IMG/VR virus record: IMGVR_UViG_3300049718_000090
Coordinates: 1 to 29,472 of that record
Origin: a virus
DNA length: 29,472 nt
Direction: 5' to 3' (one strand)
This document shows positions 23,175 to 29,472 of the stretch, one piece after another (position 1 is the stretch's first letter; each line of letters opens with the position of its first letter). Below the pieces are notes generated by a model that was not told the origin of the DNA, did no database searches, and saw only the letters and a program-made list of their open reading frames with translations. Both the position numbers and the translations under genes were made by a program.

Positions 23175-23256
23175 CGGTTTCTTTCTTCACCTTTTTATAT
23201 TTCTTCCGTTTCTTTAATGGATCTATTACTTCCATCCGGTCTTTTCTTTTTGCCAT
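23146..23256 (-). CDS. Tiny basic protein (36 aa) upstream of the RHH gene
   Basis: On the minus strand AGGAG stands seven bases before ATG 23256. The frame encodes MAKRKDRMEVIDPLKKRKKY, KKVKKETDGKKSPDSV and stops at 23146-23148, overlapping the RHH start by 29 bases. It is extremely Lys-rich. The ribosome site and overlap argue for a translated gene, perhaps serving mainly to couple translation into the RHH gene. The reading frame is short, so it remains uncertain. Confidence 0.42.
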   Translation of the reverse strand: MAKRKDRMEVIDPLKKRKKYKKVKKETDGKKSPDSV

Positions 23257-23368
23257 TGAGTACTCCTATATTCGCTAATTATCTAACTATCTAGTGTTAT
23301 TTTAATTTTATACTATCAATCTATATATAACCAGCGCAACACTATCTTTGTAGTTAAAATTTTATTCC

Positions 23369-23382
23369 CCACGAGCTCGTGG
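23369..23382. promoter_or_regulatory. 14-bp palindrome, candidate operator
   Basis: CCACGAGCTCGTGG is a perfect inverted repeat; a partial second copy (GAGCTCG, 23385-23391) follows. It lies 26 bases upstream of the fibre gene start at 23408 and about 110 bases from the start of the divergent RHH-containing operon. It could be bound by the RHH protein or form an RNA hairpin in the fibre leader. Confidence 0.4.
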
Positions 23383-23407
23383 ATGAGCTCGCTTACTGGA
23401 GATAGCA

Positions 23408-25441
23408 ATGGCAATACAAAGAACGCGCGCTCAATCAGCGTACGGATATCCAACCCCTACACAGGATGTGTTTCCTCAACCGGTTGTGATAGACCGTGCC
23501 CCAACAATCTATGACCAAGGTGAAATAGGACAACTTTGGGTAAATACTACCGCTAATACAGCTTATGTACTTTGCAGTATTACAGCAGGTTCATCTAACT
23601 GGATCACTTCTCCTTCTGGAGGTATTACAGCTGCTTCGTTTACTATTAGCCCTGGTAACCTTCTAGTCGATACTGGAAATGCTACCATCGCTGGTACGTT
23701 AAACGTCGCCGGATTGTCGACACTTGGTGCTCTTGCTGCTGGTGCAACAACACTTACTGGTGTCGTTGCTATTAATGGTAATACAGCAATTGCTGGCGAT
23801 TTAGATATTACTGGTGACGTTACCTTTAATGGTGATTTTGATCTTACTTCTGCTGTGTCTGCTGGTATCACATCAACATGGAATGGCGCTGGAGCGATAT
23901 ACTTACTTGCTAATGGTGGCGTTAACGAAACCATTCTCATTACTTCTGGCCAGGGTACTGGTGCTGGATCTATAAATATAAATTCTAGTGCCGGTGGTGT
24001 AATAATTGCCGCTAATAGAGCCTCAGCTACAGCGATTAATATTGAATCAAACAATGCTGCTGGTGGTATTATGCTTGGTGCTGGAACAGGTGGAATTACA
24101 CTTGGTACTATTAATGGTGTTGTTGCTATTACTTCTGGAACAGCTGCAATTGATATATCTGCTAATGCTACTATCACTCCTATTAATATTGGTACAGGAG
24201 CTGCGGTAAAAACAATCGCTATTGGTGGAACCGCTGCGAACGTTATCACTATCGGTAATACACAAACAGATGGTTCAGTTTCTATTGGCAATGCAATGAC
24301 AACAGGTACCATATTTATTGGTGGTGTTGGCTTACAAGTAGGTACTATCCAAATAGGCCATGGTACAGGTGCACAAATTGTTAATCTTGGTGCCGGAACA
24401 GGTCTTAAGACTCTTTCTATTGGTGGCACAGGAGCTAACGTTATTGCTATCGGTAACACACAAGCAGCCGGTTCAGTATCAATTGGTGATGCTATGATTG
24501 CTGGTACGATTAGTATCGGTGGTTCAGGTGCCCAAGTAGGTACTATACAAATTGCTCATGGTACAGGCGCACAGATTGTTAATATTGGAACAGGTGCTGG
24601 TGTCAAGACGTTATCTATCGGTGGAACTGCTGCCAACGTCATCGCTATTGGTAACACACAAGTAGCAGGTTCAATTTCTATTGGCGCAGCAATGGTAGCT
24701 GGAACTATTCAAATTGGTTCTTCGGCTGCTCAAGTTGGAACAATTACTATCTCTGCATCTACCGCAGCCCAAACAATCGCTATCGCTAATACCGTCGGCG
24801 TTAAGACAATCGGTATTGGTAACGGTGTTTCTGGAAACATCATTACAATTGGTAATGGTGTCAATACAGCTGCACAAGTAATTACTATCGCTGGTGGTGC
24901 TGCAGTTGCAGATTCAACGGTGAACATACAAAATGGAAACGCTACTGCTGGTGCCCAAACAATTAACATTGCCACAGGAACTTCTGTTGGAGGCCGTGTA
25001 GTAAACATAGCTTCGGGCGCTTCTGTTAATACCGTAGCGTTAGGTTCTGCAAACGGAGCTTCAATAACAGAAATTTATGGTGGTACGGGTGGTATCGGCC
25101 TGCTTGCTGCTGGATTAGTAAACGTTACTGCTGCTACTAACACTTCTGCTGCTGGTCCTGGTGTCGCTGCTGCTGGAACTATCAATGCTAATGTTGGCCG
25201 TCTATTGATGACTGGATATACACAAGCTCCTGCTGCTGAGTTGACTATTACGATTACAAACAATCTTGCAACAACAACATCAACAATACTTGCAACTGCT
25301 GCAATAGTTGGAGCAGAAGATGCTCAAATGTGTGTCACAGGCGTAAGAAAAATCAATGGTAGCTTTGTGGTTACGTTAGTTAACCAAGGTGCTGCTGCAT
25401 TGGCATCTAACTGTTCGCTATCTTTTTGGGTTTTAAATTAG
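23408..25441 (+). CDS. Repetitive tail fibre protein (677 aa)
   Basis: GGAG lies nine bases before ATG 23408. Residues about 1-70 form a virion-anchoring domain (TIYDQGEIGQLWVNTTANTA, SNWITSP). The rest is a long Gly/Thr/Ile/Ala-rich beta shaft with periodic motifs such as SIGGTAANVIAIGNTQ and GTIQIAHGTGAQIVN. The central part contains three consecutive 66-residue repeats. Trimeric beta-helix fibres have this look. No catalytic pocket or S74 chaperone domain is seen. The C-terminal 90 residues (TGYTQAPAAELTITITNNLA to ASNCSLSFWVLN) are a different, globular-looking tip that may bind the receptor. Confidence 0.78.
   Translation: MAIQRTRAQSAYGYPTPTQDVFPQPVVIDRAPTIYDQGEIGQLWVNTTANTAYVLCSITAGSSNWITSPSGGITAASFTISPGNLLVDTGNATIAGTLNVAGLSTLGALAAGATTLTGVVAINGNTAIAGDLDITGDVTFNGDFDLTSAVSAGITSTWNGAGAIYLLANGGVNETILITSGQGTGAGSININSSAGGVIIAANRASATAINIESNNAAGGIMLGAGTGGITLGTINGVVAITSGTAAIDISANATITPINIGTGAAVKTIAIGGTAANVITIGNTQTDGSVSIGNAMTTGTIFIGGVGLQVGTIQIGHGTGAQIVNLGAGTGLKTLSIGGTGANVIAIGNTQAAGSVSIGDAMIAGTISIGGSGAQVGTIQIAHGTGAQIVNIGTGAGVKTLSIGGTAANVIAIGNTQVAGSISIGAAMVAGTIQIGSSAAQVGTITISASTAAQTIAIANTVGVKTIGIGNGVSGNIITIGNGVNTAAQVITIAGGAAVADSTVNIQNGNATAGAQTINIATGTSVGGRVVNIASGASVNTVALGSANGASITEIYGGTGGIGLLAAGLVNVTAATNTSAAGPGVAAAGTINANVGRLLMTGYTQAPAAELTITITNNLATTTSTILATAAIVGAEDAQMCVTGVRKINGSFVVTLVNQGAAALASNCSLSFWVLN
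24236..24829 (+). repeat. Three in-frame 198-bp repeats in the tail fibre gene
   Basis: Copies start at 24236, 24434 and 24632, each exactly 198 bp (66 codons). Each begins with codons for A-N-V-I-x-I-G-N-T-Q and continues through G-S-V-S-I-G and G-T-I-x-I-G. The third copy diverges after about half its length. The regular period and in-frame unit point to duplication of a structural module, allowing shaft length to change by recombination. Confidence 0.75.
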
Positions 25442-25470
25442 GTCAATTAACAACATCTTTGTTTATAATT

Positions 25471-25503
25471 ATCTGGACCATGGCATGGTGCTGTGGTCCA
25501 GAT
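25471..25503 (+). terminator. Strong hairpin after the fibre gene, without a U-tract
   Basis: ATCTGGACC (25471-25479) pairs perfectly with GGTCCAGAT (25495-25503); the loop contains ATGGCATGGTGCTGT. It is followed by TCACACAA, not a T run, so classical intrinsic termination is unlikely. It may be an RNase-processing or mRNA-stabilising hairpin between fibre transcripts. Confidence 0.45.
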
Positions 25504-25527
25504 TCACACAAATCATAAGGAGATATG

Positions 25528-25770
25528 ATGGAAGAAAAGAAAATCGAAGCAACAATGCCTGATATAAAGGTGTTTTTGAAGATTAATGAAAAAGAAGAAG
25601 AAAAGGATTTTACTTTTATGGTCCCTCAAGGATGTAATTATGAGATGGCCAAACGAGGGATTCTTTCTACCTTCGAATACATAATAAAGCTTGAACTTGA
25701 AGCGATTAGACTCGCTAAAGAAGAAGAAGCCAAGAAAGCCGCTACTCCTGTGGTGGCAGAGGTAATGTAA
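25528..25770 (+). CDS. Small charged protein (80 aa)
   Basis: Of the ATG doublet at 25525/25528 the second has better spacing from AAGGAG. The product is Lys/Glu-rich: EEKKIEATMPDIKVFLKINE, FTFMVPQGCNYEMAKRGILS, then a helix EYIIKLELEAIRLAKEEEAK. It might be a fibre-assembly chaperone by position, but no family is recognised. It is the first of a run of short genes between fibre genes. Confidence 0.55.
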   Translation: MEEKKIEATMPDIKVFLKINEKEEEKDFTFMVPQGCNYEMAKRGILSTFEYIIKLELEAIRLAKEEEAKKAATPVVAEVM

Positions 25771-25772
25771 CC

Positions 25773-26105
25773 ATGGCTCAAACATCGGTTAAAGCGATAC
25801 CAATTAGAGGTTTTGATACAGCATTTCTTACTGCTAGATGGCAACCACTTTATCCAGACGGAATACCACAAGCTTGTTTTGCTCTTCGTCTTATCAATCA
25901 TTCTGCTGTTGATGTTTGCCTTAGTTTTGATGGAGTTACTTTTAATGATCTTATTCTTTCTGAAAGGGAATTATATCTTCCTGCACAAATGAACAATCAA
26001 CCCAATTCTAATGAAGCATTGTTTGCCAAGGAAACAATTATATATGTGTCATGGGCAACTGCTGCTGGTGTAGGCGCCATTTACTTGACTGGATATTACG
26101 TTTAA
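25773..26105 (+). CDS. Structural protein, paralogue of the next gene (110 aa)
   Basis: It starts two bases after the stop of the previous gene, with GAGGT upstream. The beta-rich sequence includes CFALRLINHSAVDVCLSFDG, VTFNDLILSERELYLPAQMN and ETIIYVSWATAAGVGAIYLT. The same framework ('L.N...D...SF.GV...D' then 'YV......G.IYLT') occurs in the neighbour at 26151, so the two arose by duplication. Probably a fibre-associated or tail-tip component; no catalytic residues are evident. Confidence 0.6.
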   Translation: MAQTSVKAIPIRGFDTAFLTARWQPLYPDGIPQACFALRLINHSAVDVCLSFDGVTFNDLILSERELYLPAQMNNQPNSNEALFAKETIIYVSWATAAGVGAIYLTGYYV

Positions 26106-26150
26106 TTAAATAACATGCTGTTCTGGCAGCTATATAAATTGGAGATAACC

Positions 26151-26504
26151 ATGAGTAATGCAAGTAGCGTACGTATTAGGTACGAGATCTTACGTTCGTT
26201 AGATTGGACGTTAGTAACAGCAAATTATGTAGCTGTCGGAACACCATTACAGCACCCAGCAAGAATTTTAAAACTAAGTAACGCTACGGATGCTGATATG
26301 TTGATCTCTTTTAATGGGGTCGATGATCATGATTTTGTTGGGGGTAATTCATACTTTCTCTATGACTACGGCACTAACCGTTCTGGAACTGGTAATGAAT
26401 TAGAACAACAAATGGGCGATAGAGTCTATGTTAAGTCTGCTGACGGGACTCTTCCATCAACCGGTAGTATCTACCTTACACTTATCTATGCAAGTGATAA
26501 CTAA
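26151..26504 (+). CDS. Structural protein, paralogue of the previous gene (117 aa)
   Basis: ATG 26151 follows TGGAGATAACC; the in-frame codon at 26115 lacks a ribosome site. The product contains PARILKLSNATDADMLISFN, GVDDHDFVGGNSYFLYDYGT and VYVKSADGTLPSTGSIYLTL. Shared spacing with the 25773 protein shows common ancestry. It likely forms part of the distal tail with the neighbouring fibres. The next gene begins eleven bases after its stop, with AAGGAG. Confidence 0.62.
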   Translation: MSNASSVRIRYEILRSLDWTLVTANYVAVGTPLQHPARILKLSNATDADMLISFNGVDDHDFVGGNSYFLYDYGTNRSGTGNELEQQMGDRVYVKSADGTLPSTGSIYLTLIYASDN

Positions 26505-26514
26505 GGAGATATTG

Positions 26515-26793
26515 ATGCCAAACTATAAACAAACTATTCTTGTATTTCTTGGAACTCAACTTGACAATATAAGAGATATGATTTCAAAGAAACGACACCC
26601 AATAAGCGGAAGAAAAGGATCTGAAAGTCGCTGCGCTATTTTAAATGATGATAAAGTTAGAGAAATTAAAAAACTACTCAGTGTTACTCCCCTTAAGAGA
26701 GGTGCAATTACTAATATAGGTAAAATGTTTGGTGTGTCTGAGGCTACAATCTCAAACATATATAACAATAAAATTTGGGGAGCGGTACTTTGA
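26515..26793 (+). CDS. Helix-turn-helix protein related to HNH homing nuclease C-termini (92 aa)
   Basis: AAGGAGAT precedes ATG 26515. Residues about 31-92 (SGRKGSESRCAILNDDKVRE, IKKLLS, ITNIGKMFGVSEATISNIYN, NKIW) match the C-terminal linker and helix-turn-helix of phage HNH endonucleases and align with the end of the HNH protein at 7611 (IRKLLL, IARKFNVSNKTVYKI). The nuclease half is missing and the N-terminal 30 residues show no HNH motif. It could be a decayed homing nuclease or a co-opted DNA-binding protein. It lies between fibre genes, and its TGA overlaps the TTG start of the next gene. Confidence 0.6.
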   Translation: MPNYKQTILVFLGTQLDNIRDMISKKRHPISGRKGSESRCAILNDDKVREIKKLLSVTPLKRGAITNIGKMFGVSEATISNIYNNKIWGAVL

Positions 26794-27776
26794 GCCAGGT
26801 ATCAATTATTAATAATAAAGTTCATCCATCATTTTCAGCTGTTGATTCATTGACGGGTAATGCCGGTGGAGTTATCACACCAGATGTGTATAACAACATT
26901 AATATTGTTGGTGGATTAAATATAACAACAACCGGAACGCCACTAAACAATACGATTACTATTAATCTTAACCCTTCTATTGCTGTCACTGGTTCTATTA
27001 CTGCTGGTACTGATATAACGGCAACCAATGGTTCGTTAACAGCAGGAAGTACAGATAATGACGCGTTGCCGGCAGGACTTGTTTTTAATAAGTACCGTGG
27101 TGTTGGAGCTGTTCATACTGGCGATTACCTTGGCATTATATCGTTTCAAGGTTTTGATGGTGCTGCTCTTGTTGCTGGTGCTTATATCATTTCTCAAACA
27201 TCAGGAACAATAGCGGCTGGTAGAATCCCCGCTAATCTTAGCTTTTGGACACATCCTGATTCCGCAGGAGGTGCTTTACAACGGCTAACGATAGCTCCTA
27301 ATGGCGGCGTAACAATTAATACCTTTGGTATTGGCGTTGTGCTTTCTGATACGACTGGTCTTTTAAGTTCTTTAACTCCCGGTATCCCTGGAACTGTTTT
27401 AATGAGCAATGGGGCTACTCACGCGCCTTCATGGCAAGTAGCTAGTGAGATATGGCAGGACGTAGGTGCAGGAGCTTATACTATTGTTAGTAATATTGGA
27501 TATTTTGCTTCAACGGTTCCACTCGTAACATTTTTGCTTCCAGCAACCGCCAATACCGGTGACTTTACAGAAATAGTCGGTGTTGGAGCAAATTGGGTTA
27601 TTTCTCAAAATGCTGGCCAATGGATTCAGTACGGTAATCTATCAACTACGGTTGGAGTTGGTGGTTCGATATCTTCAACTAACTCGCATGACACTATTCG
27701 TATCGTGTGCTTAAGAAATGGTCTTACCGTTCGTTGGTATGTTACTTCTGCAGTTGGCATTCTAAACGTTGTATAG
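26790..27776 (+). CDS. Tail fibre protein with TTG start (328 aa)
   Basis: GGGGAG lies seven bases before TTG 26790, and the TTGA overlap couples it to the HTH gene. The N-terminus SAVDSLTGNAGGVITPDVYN is a known fibre pattern (DSITGNaGG). The middle has ISFQGFDGAALVAGAYIISQ, TSGTIAAGRIPANLSFWTHP, DSAGG, a module also present in the last gene of the window. The C-terminal domain (ANWVISQNAGQWIQYGNLST, NSHDTIRIVCLRNGLTVRWY) resembles tail-fibre tip domains. It probably contributes to receptor binding or to fibre assembly. Confidence 0.7.
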   Translation: MSQVSIINNKVHPSFSAVDSLTGNAGGVITPDVYNNINIVGGLNITTTGTPLNNTITINLNPSIAVTGSITAGTDITATNGSLTAGSTDNDALPAGLVFNKYRGVGAVHTGDYLGIISFQGFDGAALVAGAYIISQTSGTIAAGRIPANLSFWTHPDSAGGALQRLTIAPNGGVTINTFGIGVVLSDTTGLLSSLTPGIPGTVLMSNGATHAPSWQVASEIWQDVGAGAYTIVSNIGYFASTVPLVTFLLPATANTGDFTEIVGVGANWVISQNAGQWIQYGNLSTTVGVGGSISSTNSHDTIRIVCLRNGLTVRWYVTSAVGILNVV

Positions 27777-27785
27777 GAGAAAATT

Positions 27786-29472
27786 ATGCCTTTTCAGACT
27801 TCTACAAATGAATATCAAAATACGAAATATATCGTTGATGCTATAGCTGGCGCATCTCCTTATGCAACTATACAATCGGCTATTACGGCAGCCGCTGCCA
27901 TTGGTGTTCCAGCAACAATTTTTATACGTGCCGGTACCTATACAGAAAACCTAGTCCTTTCTGCAGGGATAGAGTTACAAGGTTCTAATGCCTTTCAGAC
28001 GATTATTGTCGGTGTGCATACACCGCCAGCTGCTGGACGTTGTGCCTTGCTTAACATTGGCCTGCAGAGTGCCACCCATATCCTTTCATCAGCAGTAGCG
28101 GGTACAGCAACTATAAAGTTTAGCCAGTGTACCTTTAATATTACCAACGGTTATGTCTGCAATATGACGAACTGGACGGGGACTATTCTTTTTGAGTTCT
28201 GTTCTGACAATTCAACAATTAATGGTGTCGTAATAAATACTGCAACAGCAGCGGTTATTATGAACAATAATACTATTGGTAAGGGAACAGCTAACCCAAT
28301 GACTATTGACGGTGTATTAACCGTCTTTAATACTGCTTTTGGGTGTCCTATTAATCTTTCTGGAGCTGCTGTATCGGTGATAGATGGCGGTGCTAGTTTT
28401 TTACATACGGTAATGGTATCTGGTAATGCTAATGTCAGCATTGCTAACTCTCGATTCTCAACGGGAGCAGATACATCACTAGTTACCACATCTACTGTTC
28501 ACGTTCTTTTAAGTGATGTGAACATGGAATCAAGTAACGCTAATGTTATTGATGGTACTGGTTCGGTTCAGACCTCGCTTGTAAGCTTTTCTGATAGCAT
28601 GAACGTTCCTGTTACGATAACCCATGTGTTAGCTGGCCTTACTGCTATGGGTGTTGGGTACATGACCGATGCTGTCATCGAGAACTTATCAACGCCAGGC
28701 ATGCTTACTAACGATGCTAGTGGCGATGTAGGTTCATCGGCTACAACCGAGCACGCTGTTCAAATTGGTGACAGTGGTGGGCAGATTAAAGACCTTGCCG
28801 TTGGTGCTACGGGCGAGACTCTTATGGGTGCGACTGGTGCAGACTGCGGTTGGACTAACAGTCCTTCGTTTGGTGGAAGTGTTACCGCTGGTACAACGTT
28901 AACGGCGACATTGGGGAATATTACGGCGACTGCTGGAGATCTAGTTATAGGCAATGTTGCTGTTGGTACAACATCACCAATTACTTATTTTAAGAAAAGT
29001 CGTGCTGGAGCTGCTATTACGTCTGGAGACCTTATTGGAACAATAAAATTCTCTGGTCATGATGGCACGCAATATACGGATGGCGCTCGTATTACATCTA
29101 CGTCTTCTGGAACGATTGCTAATACACGCGTAGCTGGTAATTTAAAGTTCTATACGCATCCTGATAGCGCTGCGGCTGATCCAACGTTGAGAATGACGAT
29201 AGACTCTACTGGACTTGTAACAATTGCATCCCTTGGAACAGTTGATAGTGCATTGCAGATAAATGGAGAGTCTTTTGGATCATTTATTAGTCTAAGTGGA
29301 ACTAGATTCCTTGGATATCCAACAACTGGATGTGTTTTTCTAGGTCCTAATGCTGGGAAACTTTCAGGAAGTGGATATTACAACATAGGCCTAGGATTAG
29401 AACCGCTCACATCGTTAGGTAATGGAACAAGAAATGTTGCCATTGGAAAATACGCTGGTATTTGGTTAACTT
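27786..29472 (+). CDS. Beta-helix tail spike/fibre, 3' end beyond the window
   Basis: AGGAGA precedes ATG 27786 and the frame stays open to the last base (562 codons in view). The first 270 residues follow the pectate-lyase-like right-handed beta-helix pattern: GASPYATIQSAITAAAAIGV, PATIFIRAGTYTENLVLSAG, IELQGSN, then repeated short strands. The following part has GTIKFSGHDGTQYTDGARIT, GNLKFYTHPDSAAADPTLRM, shared with the previous gene. The visible end (YYNIGLGLEPLTSLGNGTRN, VAIGKYAG) is the repeat type that often leads into a C-terminal S74 autocleaving chaperone. A depolymerase or receptor-binding role is likely; the catalytic region cannot be located. Confidence 0.78.
   Translation, partial: MPFQTSTNEYQNTKYIVDAIAGASPYATIQSAITAAAAIGVPATIFIRAGTYTENLVLSAGIELQGSNAFQTIIVGVHTPPAAGRCALLNIGLQSATHILSSAVAGTATIKFSQCTFNITNGYVCNMTNWTGTILFEFCSDNSTINGVVINTATAAVIMNNNTIGKGTANPMTIDGVLTVFNTAFGCPINLSGAAVSVIDGGASFLHTVMVSGNANVSIANSRFSTGADTSLVTTSTVHVLLSDVNMESSNANVIDGTGSVQTSLVSFSDSMNVPVTITHVLAGLTAMGVGYMTDAVIENLSTPGMLTNDASGDVGSSATTEHAVQIGDSGGQIKDLAVGATGETLMGATGADCGWTNSPSFGGSVTAGTTLTATLGNITATAGDLVIGNVAVGTTSPITYFKKSRAGAAITSGDLIGTIKFSGHDGTQYTDGARITSTSSGTIANTRVAGNLKFYTHPDSAAADPTLRMTIDSTGLVTIASLGTVDSALQINGESFGSFISLSGTRFLGYPTTGCVFLGPNAGKLSGSGYYNIGLGLEPLTSLGNGTRNVAIGKYAGIWLT

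Noticed and set aside
23563-24459. 298-residue open frame on the minus strand opposite the tail fibre gene
   Set aside because: It is Pro/Val/Ile-rich low complexity, exactly what the antisense of Gly/Thr/Ile repeat codons gives, and it has no ribosome site.
24236-24829. Regular repeats considered as a CRISPR-like array
   Set aside because: The units are contiguous, coding and in frame, without unique spacers.
1-29472. tRNA or rRNA genes
   Set aside because: No cloverleaf with a GGTTCGAATCC-type arm or rRNA-like stretch was found on reading both strands; short hairpins noted are not tRNA-like.

Overview
The window is one long virion-structure region of a tailed, podovirus-like phage or prophage. 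It is moderately AT-rich. Most genes lie on the + strand, tightly packed, with strong GGAG-type ribosome sites and frequent ATGA/TAATG overlaps. The gene order is RusA-like resolvase, probable small terminase, P22-type portal, a block of small accessory genes, scaffold, N4-gp56-type major capsid protein, head-tail and tail-hub proteins, glutamine-rich candidate ejection proteins, and tail fibres running off the right edge. No large terminase, lysis or replication polymerase gene is visible. The host cannot be read from the sequence. The secreted or lipid-anchored accessory proteins suggest a Gram-negative-type envelope; a host such as Dependentiae is only a weak guess.

Layout. 1-1600: the end of an unknown gene convergent with a TnpB-type RNA-guided nuclease on the minus strand. 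1606-2996: a winged-helix protein and two small unknowns. 2997-6002: RusA, probable TerS, portal. 5999-9654: exported protein, two tiny basic proteins, lipoprotein, HNH-type mobile nuclease, small unknowns. 9681-12967: scaffold, a reverse-strand gene, and the major capsid gene in two pieces. 12978-19688: capsid-associated, connector and tail-hub proteins. 19699-22802: probable ejection proteins. 22799-23256: reverse-strand micro-genes including a ribbon-helix-helix regulator. 23408-29472: repetitive fibre and receptor-binding proteins.

The strongest observation is the split major capsid gene. Exon 1 (11297-11571) and exon 2 (12295-12967) join in frame into a 315-residue N4-gp56-type capsid protein once a 723-base insert is removed. 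The insert obeys the group I boundary rule (exon ends in T, intron ends in G). It folds on the + strand into several hairpins, two capped by GNRA tetraloops. It carries a LAGLIDADG homing endonuclease on the opposite strand. The canonical group I core motifs could not be placed by eye, so this is either a divergent group I intron or an unfamiliar ribozyme-type element.

Three further invasions surround it: TnpB, an HNH nuclease flanked by two copies of a hairpin leader, and a nuclease-less HTH protein wedged between fibre genes. The morphogenetic genes appear to act as one assembly line: TerS/portal for packaging, scaffold/capsid for the shell, connector and hub for the tail, internal proteins for DNA delivery, fibres for adsorption.
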